Translations under genes and position numbers: made by a program
Shown: positions 1-7,738 of the stretch, one piece after another
Layout of the letters: each line of letters starts with the position of its first letter
Position numbering within the stretch: the first letter of the stretch is position 1
DNA from: Sulfuritalea sp.
GTDB taxonomy: Bacteria > Pseudomonadota > Gammaproteobacteria > Burkholderiales > Rhodocyclaceae
Length of the DNA stretch: 22,158 bases
Direction of reading: 5' to 3'
Assembly (NCBI GenBank): GCA_021738105.1
Contig: JAIPCS010000026.1
Coordinates: 1-22,158, forward strand
Notes under the pieces: model-generated
The model's input: the letters and a program-made list of their open reading frames with translations, nothing else
Databases searched by the model: none
Told to the model about the DNA's origin: nothing

Positions 1-88
1 AACGAAAGCAATGTACCACCAATGGCTTACGACACTCTGACCTGGATCAAGCGGCATGGCTTTGGCATGGATGCGAAGCCCGCCAGTT
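1..88. other. Left edge, no supportable gene
   Basis: These 88 bases lie downstream of the kinase stop codon. On the minus strand a short reading frame from an ATG at 57 stays open to the window edge (19 codons), but it has no visible ribosome binding site and is too short to judge. I see no hairpin followed by a T-run that would end the kinase transcript here. Confidence 0.3.
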
Positions 89-1546
89 TCAGGTTTCGGG
101 AGATTGCCGCATCAGTTTCTGCAGTGTCTTTAGGGCGGCGGGGTAGTCGAATTCTTCAATCTGCCGGCCGAGCCGGCTTGCATCCTCACCAAAGCTTGCC
201 AGCAATAAACGGCGGTTGGACTTCAGGAAATGGCCCGCCCCGGTGCTGAAGCCGGCCAGCAGCGGCTCCAGTTCCCCGAGCGCCGCGAGGGCACGTTCGA
301 TGTCGTCCGCAGTGGGTTCCCCGGAAGGATCATCTTCTGTCGATTCAGGCAGTGTCGCCATGAGCGCATCCAGCGCAGCCAGTTCTCTCTGCAAGCGCTC
401 CAGCGGTGCCGGAAGTATCGGGCCAGTCGGGTTTTCGCGCAGGGCCAGCTCAAGTTCAGCGCTTGCCATTTGCAGGCCGGTTGCGCCCAGTGTTCCCGCG
501 ACCCCTTTGAGCGCATGCAAACGATTCCTGGCGGCCTCGAATTCGCCGGCAGAAAGTTCTTCGCGCAACTTTATCGCGTCATCGCGGTGGCGGGCGATGA
601 ATTGTCGCAACAGGCCGGCGTATTTGTCCGTGTCGCCGTGGAGCGCAGTCAGCCCGCTTTCGCTATCCAGTCCCTCGAATTCAAGCAGCGCCGCCGGCAA
701 GGTTTCGGGTGTCCGGGACGGCGGGGGCATCGCCTTGGCGTCCGCAAGCGGCGCACGGTTGTCTGGCGACCGTCGCGACAGGCATTTGAGCAAGGTCCGG
801 AAGAGCGTATCGGGCTCGACGGGTTTGGAGATGAAATCGTTCATGCCCGCCGCCTCGCAGGCCCGGCGATCCTCGTCGAAGGCATTGGCGGTCATGGCCA
901 GGATGGGCGTCTTTTCCCGCCCCGGCAGCTCACGGATGGCGCGGGTGGCTTCGAGCCCGTTCATGTTCGGCATCTGCATGTCCATCAGGATCAGATCGTA
1001 GGCCGTTGCCTTGGCCTTCTCCAGCGCTTCACGACCATCGGTCGCCGTGTCTACGGCGAGCCCCGCGCCTTGCAGCAGTTCCAGCGCCACTTCGCAGTTG
1101 ATGGAGTTGTCTTCGGCCAGCAGGATGCTGGCGCCACTGTGCAGCCGGCGCAGTTTCGCTTCGATGTTCTCCGAATCCTCCGGCGGAACAGCCGGCACGG
1201 CGCCGTGGCCGCGTTGCAGGCTCACCGTGAACCAGAAGCTGCTGCCCACCCCCACCGTGCTGTCAACGCCGACTTTGCCTCCCATCATTTCGGCCAGGCG
1301 CCGCGTGATGACCAGGCCGAGGCCGGTGCCGCCATGCGTGCGAGTGGTCGAGGCATCGGCCTGTTCGAAGGCTCGGAACAGCCGGGGCATTTCCTTGGCG
1401 GCAATGCCGCAACCGGTGTCGGCCACTTCGAAGCGCACCAGCAGTTCGCCTTCGTGCTCTTCCAGCAGTTTGGCACACAGGGTGATCGAGCCGCGCTCGG
1501 TAAACTTGACGGCGTTGCCGGCCAGGTTGAGCAGGGCCTGACGCAC
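89..1546 (-). CDS. C-terminal part of interrupted hybrid histidine kinase (HATPase-REC-HPt)
   Basis: This is the continuation, in the same reading frame, of the kinase at 1568-4783, separated from it only by a TGA codon. It carries the ATP-binding domain, with N-box NLAGNAVKF (N1090 in read-through numbering) and G-box DTGCGI and GGTGLGL. A receiver domain follows, with the phospho-acceptor Asp in LILMDMQMP (D1268), then an HPt domain with the His in LHALKGVAG (H1423). The last 90 or so residues are helical and unassigned. The listed start is the first GTG after the stop. No Shine-Dalgarno sequence precedes it, and starting there would remove the first residues of the HATPase fold, so separate translation is doubtful. 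More likely this is the broken-off tail of one 1564-residue protein whose role is ATP-driven autophosphorylation and relay to Asp and then His. Confidence 0.8.
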   Translation of the reverse strand: MRQALLNLAGNAVKFTERGSITLCAKLLEEHEGELLVRFEVADTGCGIAAKEMPRLFRAFEQADASTTRTHGGTGLGLVITRRLAEMMGGKVGVDSTVGVGSSFWFTVSLQRGHGAVPAVPPEDSENIEAKLRRLHSGASILLAEDNSINCEVALELLQGAGLAVDTATDGREALEKAKATAYDLILMDMQMPNMNGLEATRAIRELPGREKTPILAMTANAFDEDRRACEAAGMNDFISKPVEPDTLFRTLLKCLSRRSPDNRAPLADAKAMPPPSRTPETLPAALLEFEGLDSESGLTALHGDTDKYAGLLRQFIARHRDDAIKLREELSAGEFEAARNRLHALKGVAGTLGATGLQMASAELELALRENPTGPILPAPLERLQRELAALDALMATLPESTEDDPSGEPTADDIERALAALGELEPLLAGFSTGAGHFLKSNRRLLLASFGEDASRLGRQIEEFDYPAALKTLQKLMRQSPET

Positions 1547-1567
1547 CCGGGTTGGATCGCCGCGCAG

Positions 1568-1570
1568 TCA
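1568..1570 (-). other. In-frame TGA stop splitting the histidine kinase
   Basis: Codon 1072 of the kinase reads TGA. Flanking codons give [21 protein letters not shown]. In related hybrid kinases the residue before LRGDPTR is usually Trp, so this looks like TGG changed to TGA by one base (C to T on the plus strand at 1568). The reading frame continues unbroken for another 492 codons with full domain conservation, which points to a very recent mutation, a sequencing error, or read-through. The base after the stop is C. Confidence 0.85.
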
Positions 1571-4500
1571 CACCGGGACGGCGTCGCGATCGATTTCGAC
1601 GCGCAGGCCCTTGTCACTGGCCGATTCACTGATGATCGAGGCAACGTTGTCGAGGACGGCGGAAAGGGCGAAGTTGGTGGCTTCGAGTTGCAGCTTGCCG
1701 GCTTCGATCTTCGACAGGTCGAGAATGTCGTTGATGATGGACAGCAGGTGTCGCCCGGCATTGCCGATCTTGTCCAGCCGCTCGGTTTGCCCGGGTGTCG
1801 TGCCGGCGCGCTTCATCAGGTGGGTGAGGCCGAGGATGGCGTTCATCGGCGTCCTGATCTCGTGGCTCATGTTGGCGAGGAAGGCGCTCTTGGCCTGGTT
1901 CGCCGCCTCGGCCCGGCCTTGCGCTTCCCGCAGTTGCGCCGTGCGCTCCGCGACCAGCTCTTCCAGATGGTCGCGGTGGGCTTCGAGCTCGGCCGCCGCC
2001 GCCTTCTTCTCGGTGATGTCGCGGGCGATGCCGATGGCGTACCGTGTGCCGCCGAGGTCCATCCTCGACAGCGAAAGCTCGATGGGAAATTCGTGGCCGT
2101 CCTTGTGCAGGGCGAACAGTTCGGTCGTCTTGCCGATGGCCGCGCCTTCGCCGGTGTGGGCGAAATGTTCCATGCCCGCTGTCGCCGCCTTGCGGAAGCG
2201 CTGTGCCGGCAGCAGTTCATGAAGTCCCTGGCCGATCGCCTCTTCGTGCGCATAACCGAAGATTTCCGTGGCGGCGGCATTCCAGTAGGTGATCGTGCCG
2301 CCCGCCGCCTCGACGATGACGAAGGCGTCGCGCATGCTCTCCATGGCGCTGCGGGCGCGCAGTTCGCTTTCCGCCAGCCGCTGCTCCGCCTGCCGGCGCA
2401 CCGTGATGTCGCTGAAGCTCACCACCGCCCCGGTCAACTCACCTGCTTCGTCGCGCGTCGGCGTGGTGACATACTCGACCGGGAAGCTGGTGCCGTCCTG
2501 GCGCCAGTACACCTCGTCGGCCACGCGGTGAATCTTGCCGTCGCGGTAGGCTGCGTGGAGGGGGCAGTCCTCGTGCGGATAGGGCGTGCCATCGGCGCGC
2601 GTGTGATGATGCAAGTCATGCATGATCTCGCCGATCAGATCCGCTTCCGTCCATTGCAGCATGGCGAGCGCGGCCGGGTTGATGAAGGTGGCGCGTCCCT
2701 CTTGGTCGACCCCGAAGATGCCTTCGCCCGCCGCTTCCAGGATCTGTGTCCGCAGTGCGTCCTGTCGCCGGGCTTGCGCTGCGGATTCCTTCCAGGGCGT
2801 GATGTCGCGCGAGAAAATGGCGATGCCGTCGCCGACCGGCACGATCTGGTGGCGCAGCCATTTGGCGTGGATTTCTGGCGTATCGATGGGGAACTCTTCT
2901 TCCAGCGGCGTGCCGGTTTCCACAACGGCGACATACTTGTCGAAGAAACCGTCCGTGCGGTTGATGGGGATCATCTCGCACAGCTTTTGGCCGATGACCT
3001 CGTCCCGCGATCGGCCCAGCAGGACTTCGCCGTTCGGGTTCACGTCGATGAATTCGAAATCGACGATTGCGCCCTGCGCATCGCGCAGGCTGACCAGGAT
3101 GAACAGGGCGTCGAGGCTGGCCGTGGCCACCTGGCGGAAGCGATCCTCGACAACTCGCAGGGCCTCCTGGGTGTCTTGGAGTTCGGTATCGGCGCGGCGC
3201 GCGGCGATACCGAAGGCGAGGTCGTCGGCGCATTCGTTGAGCAGGGCGACCACGTCCGCGTCGAAGGCATCCGGCTCGGTGGCACAGAGGGTGATCGCAC
3301 CGATGACCTTGTCCTTGATTCGCAGCGGCAGGGCCAGCGAGGAGGCATAGCCGGCCTGGCGCGCCTGCTCCCGCCAGGGCGCGTAGGCCGGGTCGGTCAG
3401 GGTGTCGTTGACGGCGACGGCGACGCCCTTGCGGATCGCCGTGCCGGTCGGCCCGCGTCCTGACTCGGTGTCGTCCCAGGAGATGTCCAGGCTGTCGGTG
3501 AAGTCCACCGGGGTGCAGGCGGAGGCCACCAGTTTCACACGCTTGTCGGCCTCGGCGTAACCGACCCAGGCCATGCGGTAGCCGCCGGCCTCGACGATGG
3601 CGTGGCACATCTGTTCCAGCAACTCCTGTTCGGCTTTGCTCCTTAACAGGGTCCGGTTGCCGGCCGAGAGCACGCGCAGGGCGCGGTTGGAGAAGGCGAG
3701 CTTGCGCTCGCCGTCCTGCACGGCATCTGCCGTTTCGTCCAGCATGCGCGCCAGTTGCCCGATGTCGTCGCGGGTATGCGGCAGGCCGGTGCGCACCGCA
3801 TGGTCGCCGGCGCGGAAACGTTCCGTCTTCCGCATCATCGTCATCAGCGGACGCACCACCATCCGGTTGCCGACCAGCATCAGCAGCCCCAGTGTAATGA
3901 CGAGCATACCCAGCGCGAAGGCGAGGCTGCTCCACAATTCGCGTTCCACGGGGGCGGCCACCACCGCTTTCGGCAGGCTCAGCCACAGGGTCAAGCGGCC
4001 GGATGCCGTTTCCGGCAGCGGCGTGAAGGCGTAGAGCCGACGCACGCCATCCAGCCCGGTTTCCTCGAACGTGCCTTCTGGGGCGGCCGCGACATGCCGG
4101 AACAGTGGCTGATCGGCGATGTTCTTGCCGGTGAGATCATTCAGGTCGGGGTGGCGCACGACGACGTCACCTCCGGCGTCGACGACCGTCAGCTGGGCGC
4201 CTTCCGGCAGCCTGGTCTCCGTCAGGTCGTGGTGCAGCCAGGTCAGGTCTAGCGCCAGATAGAACACGCCGGTGACGCGTCCGGCTGTGTCGCGCTGGGC
4301 CTTGGCGAAGGCGATGGTCGGGCGCTTGAGGATGCGCCCAATGAGCACGTCGCTGACGACCATGTCGTGAGACCTGAGTGCCTGCTGAAACCAGCTGTGG
4401 TCGGCAACGCTTACGTGGTCGGTGGCAGGCACTGCGGCGCAGGAAACATCGCCGGCCGGCCGTACGCGGCCGGCCTGGATAAACTCAGGTGCCTGCGTTA

Positions 4501-4783
4501 GGCGCGCCGTGAGGAACTGCGCACAGGTCCCGGCGGGTACGTCCGGTGCCAATTCCGGTCTCAGCATCAGTCCGTTCAGGATCGCCTCGGCTCGCGTGGC
4601 GATGTGCTGCTGGCGGGCGGCAATCAGCCTCGCGTTATCGAGAAGGCCTGCCGAGACATGGCTTAACAGTTTCTCACGGTGCTCGATCAGATGCCACAGG
4701 CTCATGCCGGTCAGCGCGGTGAACGCCGCCAGCAGCAGCAGGATCAGCCTACCGCGCAGGCCGAGGACGAAATCGATTTTCAC
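1568..4783 (-). CDS. N-terminal part of interrupted hybrid histidine kinase (Cache-HAMP-GAF-PAS3-HisKA)
   Basis: Membrane sensor kinase, 1071 residues up to the premature TGA. In order: transmembrane helix near residues 13-33; a periplasmic Cache-type sensor to about 280; second helix near 285-305; HAMP to about 360; GAF about 365-525; three PAS domains at about 545-660, 670-790 and 805-925, each ending in a typical SRDIT/SFSDIT/ARDIT edge; a short coiled coil; and HisKA with the phospho-accepting H974 in SHEIRTPMNAILGL. The start is GTG at 4783, with AGGAGG 10 bases upstream and a 3-base overlap with the stop of the response regulator upstream, so the two are probably translationally coupled. 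As it stands the product has a phosphorylatable His but no ATP-binding domain, so it cannot autophosphorylate alone. Its ligand cannot be told from sequence. Confidence 0.9.
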   Translation of the reverse strand: MKIDFVLGLRGRLILLLLAAFTALTGMSLWHLIEHREKLLSHVSAGLLDNARLIAARQQHIATRAEAILNGLMLRPELAPDVPAGTCAQFLTARLTQAPEFIQAGRVRPAGDVSCAAVPATDHVSVADHSWFQQALRSHDMVVSDVLIGRILKRPTIAFAKAQRDTAGRVTGVFYLALDLTWLHHDLTETRLPEGAQLTVVDAGGDVVVRHPDLNDLTGKNIADQPLFRHVAAAPEGTFEETGLDGVRRLYAFTPLPETASGRLTLWLSLPKAVVAAPVERELWSSLAFALGMLVITLGLLMLVGNRMVVRPLMTMMRKTERFRAGDHAVRTGLPHTRDDIGQLARMLDETADAVQDGERKLAFSNRALRVLSAGNRTLLRSKAEQELLEQMCHAIVEAGGYRMAWVGYAEADKRVKLVASACTPVDFTDSLDISWDDTESGRGPTGTAIRKGVAVAVNDTLTDPAYAPWREQARQAGYASSLALPLRIKDKVIGAITLCATEPDAFDADVVALLNECADDLAFGIAARRADTELQDTQEALRVVEDRFRQVATASLDALFILVSLRDAQGAIVDFEFIDVNPNGEVLLGRSRDEVIGQKLCEMIPINRTDGFFDKYVAVVETGTPLEEEFPIDTPEIHAKWLRHQIVPVGDGIAIFSRDITPWKESAAQARRQDALRTQILEAAGEGIFGVDQEGRATFINPAALAMLQWTEADLIGEIMHDLHHHTRADGTPYPHEDCPLHAAYRDGKIHRVADEVYWRQDGTSFPVEYVTTPTRDEAGELTGAVVSFSDITVRRQAEQRLAESELRARSAMESMRDAFVIVEAAGGTITYWNAAATEIFGYAHEEAIGQGLHELLPAQRFRKAATAGMEHFAHTGEGAAIGKTTELFALHKDGHEFPIELSLSRMDLGGTRYAIGIARDITEKKAAAAELEAHRDHLEELVAERTAQLREAQGRAEAANQAKSAFLANMSHEIRTPMNAILGLTHLMKRAGTTPGQTERLDKIGNAGRHLLSIINDILDLSKIEAGKLQLEATNFALSAVLDNVASIISESASDKGLRVEIDRDAVPV

Positions 4784-5871
4784 GTGGCGCCGTCCTCCTT
4801 GTATTCCTCGGCCACGGCGACGAACTCGTCAAAGCGGGCAAGAAACGCATCCACTACGTCGGGGTCGAACTGCTTGCCGCGGCCCTCGGTAATGATCGCG
4901 CGGGCTTCGTCGAATGGCATTGCCGGCTTGTACACCCGTACCGAGATCAAGGCATCGAACACATCCGCCAGCGCCATCAGTCGCGCCGCGATGGGGATGG
5001 ACTCGCCCGCCAGGCCGTCGGGGTAACCGCTGCCATCCCATTTTTCATGGTGCCAGTGGGCGATTTCCTTGGCGACCGAAAGAAACTCCAGATGTTTCCT
5101 GATGTCGCCCTCCGCCCGTTCAATGGCGTCGCTGCCCTGCCTGGCATGGGTCTGCATGATCGTCCATTCCTCGGCGGTGAGCTCGCCGGGCTTGAGCAGG
5201 ATGGCGTCGGGAATGCCGACCTTGCCGATGTCATGCAGGGGCGCGGAGCGTGCCAGCAGGTCGACGTAGCGATCCGTCATGGTGTCGGCGTAGCGCGGAT
5301 GTTCGCGCAGGCCGAGGGCCATTTGCCGGACATAGGCCTGGGTGCGCAGGATGTGGCCACCGGTTTCCGGATCGCGCACCTCGGCCAGGCGGGCCAGGGC
5401 GCGGATGCTGACGGTCTGGGTCAGATCGTTTTCCTCCATGCGCCGTGCGACTTCGGCCTCGAGGGCGGCGTTTTCGTTGGTCAGGAGATCGCGGGCAAGC
5501 TTGAGTTCAAGATGGGTGCGGACACGGGCCAGCACGATGGGCGGGCTGATGGGTTTATGGATGTAATCGACCGCGCCGAGCTGCAAGCCGCGCTCTTCGT
5601 CTTTCACTTCCGCCAGGGCGGTGAGAAAAATCACCGGAATGTCGGACGTTGCCGGGTTTTCGCGCAGCTTCGTCAATACGGCATAGCCGTCCATGCCCGG
5701 CATCATCACGTCGAGCAGCATCAGGTCGGGCGGGGGTGTGCCGGCTGCCGCACTCAGGGCGCTGGCGCCCGAGTTGGCGGCTCGCACCTGATAGTCGGGT
5801 TCCAGCAGGTGACTCAGGAGGAAAAGATTCGCCGGCTCGTCATCGACGATCAGAATGGTTCGTGATGTCAT
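4780..5871 (-). CDS. Response regulator with HD-GYP domain (predicted c-di-GMP phosphodiesterase)
   Basis: Cytoplasmic two-component output protein of 363 residues. The receiver domain spans about 1-120, with acidic pocket D10/D11, phospho-acceptor D54 in LMLLDVMMPG, and a conserved KP in YIHKPIS. A short helical linker leads to an HD-GYP domain with H213-D214 in HDIGKVGIPD and G282-Y283-P284 in WDGSGYPDG, the signature of metal-dependent enzymes that hydrolyse c-di-GMP. The ATG at 5871 is chosen over one 69 bases upstream because GGAGG lies 8 bases before it and the receiver fold begins right after it. The gene leads an operon with the hybrid kinase, which is its likely phosphate source. Phosphorylation would be expected to switch the phosphodiesterase; direction and target are not visible. 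Confidence 0.93.
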   Translation of the reverse strand: MTSRTILIVDDEPANLFLLSHLLEPDYQVRAANSGASALSAAAGTPPPDLMLLDVMMPGMDGYAVLTKLRENPATSDIPVIFLTALAEVKDEERGLQLGAVDYIHKPISPPIVLARVRTHLELKLARDLLTNENAALEAEVARRMEENDLTQTVSIRALARLAEVRDPETGGHILRTQAYVRQMALGLREHPRYADTMTDRYVDLLARSAPLHDIGKVGIPDAILLKPGELTAEEWTIMQTHARQGSDAIERAEGDIRKHLEFLSVAKEIAHWHHEKWDGSGYPDGLAGESIPIAARLMALADVFDALISVRVYKPAMPFDEARAIITEGRGKQFDPDVVDAFLARFDEFVAVAEEYKEDGAT

Positions 5872-5893
5872 TGTCACAGCCTCCAACGTTGCT

Positions 5894-5958
5894 TTTGCAT
5901 ATTGCGCTGCAGCATAATGATGCTCGCGATTGCTATGCAAATGTCAACAATATGCAAA
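5894..5958. repeat. 11-bp inverted repeat with extra half-site in the leader of the HD-GYP/kinase operon
   Basis: TTTGCATATTG at 5894-5904 is the exact reverse complement of CAATATGCAAA at 5948-5958. A further copy of TATGCAAA sits at 5934-5941, 17 bases before the one at 5951-5958. In the minus-strand transcript the long arms could form an 11-bp stem that closes 10 bases before the GGAGG, enclosing a small hairpin AGCAT-CATT-ATGCT. Alternatively these are DNA-binding half-sites in the control region between two divergent genes. Confidence 0.5.
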
Positions 5959-5963
5959 CATCA

Positions 5964-5992
5964 ATTCAAGTACCGTGATTGCGGTATGTCAA
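5964..5992 (-). promoter_or_regulatory. Candidate sigma-70 promoter of HD-GYP/kinase operon
   Basis: On the minus strand there is a perfect -35 box TTGACA (5992-5987), a 17-base spacer, and a -10 box TTGAAT (5969-5964, 4 of 6 matches). Transcription would start near 5957 and give a leader of about 85 bases carrying the inverted repeat. A second TTGACA within that repeat has no good -10 box at proper spacing. Confidence 0.4.
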
Positions 5993-6076
5993 ATCCAAAT
6001 TCAATGACGCTACGGATTGCCAGCGGCATCAGGTGATACGGACGGTCCATTGCATCGTGATGCGCCGACGCCGCTA

Positions 6077-6104
6077 TTGATTCGTTCGTCGATCGGCGTA
6101 TAAG
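6077..6104 (+). promoter_or_regulatory. Candidate promoter of the DUF1304 gene
   Basis: TTGATT (6077-6082), 16-base spacer, TATAAG (6099-6104), ending 27 bases before the ATG at 6132. The spacing to the start codon fits a short leader. This is a consensus match by eye only. Confidence 0.4.
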
Positions 6105-6131
6105 ACGGGTTCAGACGTTCAGGGGCAAATC

Positions 6132-6494
6132 ATGAAAATTCTGGCGACGGCGCTGGTGCTGCTGGTGGCAATTGAGCACCTCTATTTCCTTTACCTTGAG
6201 ATGTTCCTCTGGACCCAACCGAAGGGTCTAAAAATCTTCGGCAACACGGCGGAAAAGGCCGAAGCGTCGAAGGTCCTCGCGGCGAATCAGGGGCTATACA
6301 ACGGCTTTCTGGCAGCAGGCTTGTTGTGGGGGCTGGTCTATCCGAATGCCGCCGCCGGCGTGCATATTCAGATGTTCTTTCTGGCCTGCGTGGTGGTGGC
6401 CGGAATCTACGGCGGCATGACCGTCAAAAAAACCATCCTGTACATTCAGGCTGGGCCGGCCCTGCTTGGCTTGCTGAGCTTGCTGCTGCTTTAG
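6132..6494 (+). CDS. DUF1304-family integral membrane protein
   Basis: Small protein of 120 residues with four predicted membrane helices (about 2-27, 47-70, 77-98, 102-120) and short polar loops. The first helix carries the EHLYFLYLEMFLW pattern, and the loop has KIFGN followed by ANQGLYNGFLA, both typical of DUF1304 proteins, whose length is also about 120 residues. The family's biochemical role is unknown, so none is assigned. The start ATG is preceded by a weak AGGGG. A REP-like paired hairpin begins 18 bases after the stop and may end or stabilise the transcript. Confidence 0.82.
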   Translation: MKILATALVLLVAIEHLYFLYLEMFLWTQPKGLKIFGNTAEKAEASKVLAANQGLYNGFLAAGLLWGLVYPNAAAGVHIQMFFLACVVVAGIYGGMTVKKTILYIQAGPALLGLLSLLLL

Positions 6495-6512
6495 GGAAAC
6501 ACTGAATAAGCC

Positions 6513-6579
6513 GTCACACCGGCGAAAGCCGGTGTCCAGTGTCTTGATTCTTCTGGATTCCGGCTTTCGCCGGAATGAC
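6513..6579. repeat. REP-like paired-hairpin element (imperfect inverted repeat)
   Basis: Two 27-base halves in opposite orientation, 6513-6539 and 6553-6579, are separated by 13 bases. Each half is an 8-bp GC-rich hairpin with a 4-base loop: ACACCGGC-GAAA-GCCGGTGT at 6516-6535, and ATTCCGGC-TTTC-GCCGGAAT at 6557-6576, which reads GAAA on the other strand. Outer ends are GTCA and TGAC, and inner ends are TCCAG and CTGGA. The core resembles the interspersed GTCATTCC...GGAATCCAG palindromes common in betaproteobacterial genomes. It lies between two plus-strand genes and may attenuate transcription. Confidence 0.75.
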
Positions 6580-6629
6580 GAATTTGGACTTGATAAACAT
6601 TTCCTCGGCTCTTTTACAGGAGAAGTACG

Positions 6630-7616
6630 ATGGCCATACCCAGCACCGAATGGAAAGAACGTATTGCAGCCGACGAAGCGGAGCGCCATGCGGGTTACGC
6701 GCGAGATTTCGCGCAGATTCAGGCAGCCAAGTCGGCAAAGTACGGCAAGGGGCGGGCCTTGCATCGCAAGCAGTTGCTGGGGTTGCATGGCAGCCTGGAA
6801 GTCCTGGCCGATTTGCCCGAATACGCCCGCCACGGCTTGTTTGCGACTCCGGCCACTTACGACGCCTGGGTTCGCCTGTCCAATGGCGGCACGGATCGCC
6901 AGGGGGATCGCAAGCCCGATGTACGCGGCTTCGCGATCAAGGTTCGGGGTGTTGACGGGCCCGGTGCGCTTGGATCAGGCTCAACCGAGAGTCAGGACTT
7001 TTTGTTGATCAATCATTCGACTTTTGCCTTTGCCGGGCCCGACGAGTTTGTCGGGCTGGTTAAAAACATGGCCAAGGGACCCGGCGCGCTGTTCGGCTAC
7101 CTGGTTTCACGCTACGGTGTTTTCGGTGGGATGGGTTTGATGGTGGGGCTGGCCAAGTCCCTTGGTGCTCCATTTACGGGTTTTGCCACCGAGCGCTTTT
7201 ATTCCGCAGCGCCGATCGCCTGCGGGCCGTATGCGGCGCGGGTGCGCCTGCAGGCCGCCAGCAAGGACGTCAAGAAAGGCGCGGCCGCGAATTGGGCGAA
7301 TGACGTCCGGGGTCGTCTGGTCGATGCGCCGCTGCGCTTTGAACTGCAGTTGCAGTTCTTTGTCGATGAGGAGCAAACGCCGATCGAGGATGCTTCGGTT
7401 GAATGGTTTCAATCGGTGGCGCCTTATCACACGGTGGCGGTGTTGACGCTGCCGCAGCAAGACCCTCAGTCGGCCGAAGGCCAATCCCTGGCGGACTCCA
7501 TCGAGGCGGCTGCGTTCGATCCCTGGAGTGCGCTGATGGCGCATCGCCCGCTCGGTGAAGTGATGCGCGCGCGAAAAGCGGTGTATTTCCAGAGCCAGGA
7601 AGGAAGACGCCAGTAG
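6630..7616 (+). CDS. Catalase-fold haem protein (y4iL-like catalase-related family)
   Basis: 328 residues, shorter than the roughly 480 or more of true monofunctional catalases. Recognisable catalase-core pieces are RALHRK with H45 at the place of the distal haem His, the AWVRLSNG strand followed by KPDVRGFAIKV, and FLLINHSTFAF in place of the catalase Asn-containing strand. The C-terminal catalase region with the classic R-x-x-x-Y proximal motif is not evident. The protein best fits the catalase-related y4iL-like group, whose substrate is not established; peroxide or organic-hydroperoxide turnover is possible. The start is supported by AGGAGA 6 bases before the ATG. No signal peptide is visible, so it is probably cytoplasmic. 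Confidence 0.78.
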   Translation: MAIPSTEWKERIAADEAERHAGYARDFAQIQAAKSAKYGKGRALHRKQLLGLHGSLEVLADLPEYARHGLFATPATYDAWVRLSNGGTDRQGDRKPDVRGFAIKVRGVDGPGALGSGSTESQDFLLINHSTFAFAGPDEFVGLVKNMAKGPGALFGYLVSRYGVFGGMGLMVGLAKSLGAPFTGFATERFYSAAPIACGPYAARVRLQAASKDVKKGAAANWANDVRGRLVDAPLRFELQLQFFVDEEQTPIEDASVEWFQSVAPYHTVAVLTLPQQDPQSAEGQSLADSIEAAAFDPWSALMAHRPLGEVMRARKAVYFQSQEGRRQ

Positions 7617-7678
7617 TCACTCATCGCAAAATTCATTGAAAGTTGACGGACTGCAAGTTATTGGATGTCCGCCATGGA

Positions 7679-7705
7679 TTGAATTCGCTCCGGCAATCCC
7701 CATGT
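7679..7705 (+). promoter_or_regulatory. Sigma-32 (RpoH) heat-shock promoter of clpB
   Basis: TTGAAT at 7679-7684 (-35, consensus CTTGAAA), a 13-base spacer, and CCCCATGT at 7698-7705 (-10, consensus CCCCATNT, all defined bases matching). It ends 33 bases before the clpB ATG. ClpB is a standard RpoH-regulon member, so both motif and location agree. Confidence 0.72.
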
Positions 7706-7738
7706 GCAGAGCAATGACAATCTTTTGAGGCGGCTTCC

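Noticed and set aside
22..249. A 75-codon plus-strand frame at the left edge
   Set aside because: Most of it is antisense to the kinase 3' end, there is no ribosome site, and no family is recognisable.
1528..1570. Selenocysteine recoding of the in-frame TGA
   Set aside because: The position is normally a structural Trp rather than a redox residue, and no convincing SECIS-type hairpin follows the stop directly; a nonsense change or sequencing error is simpler.
230..3463. A 1077-codon open frame on the plus strand opposite the kinase
   Set aside because: It lies wholly antisense to well-conserved kinase domains, spans the TGA site, shows no recognisable domain, and its composition (rich in R, G, A, D, Q, V) is what the reverse of GC-rich coding DNA gives.
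2616..3986. A 456-codon frame on the minus strand within the kinase
   Set aside because: It is a shifted frame of the same gene, Arg/Gly/His-rich with no domain; the GAF and PAS motifs are in the other frame.
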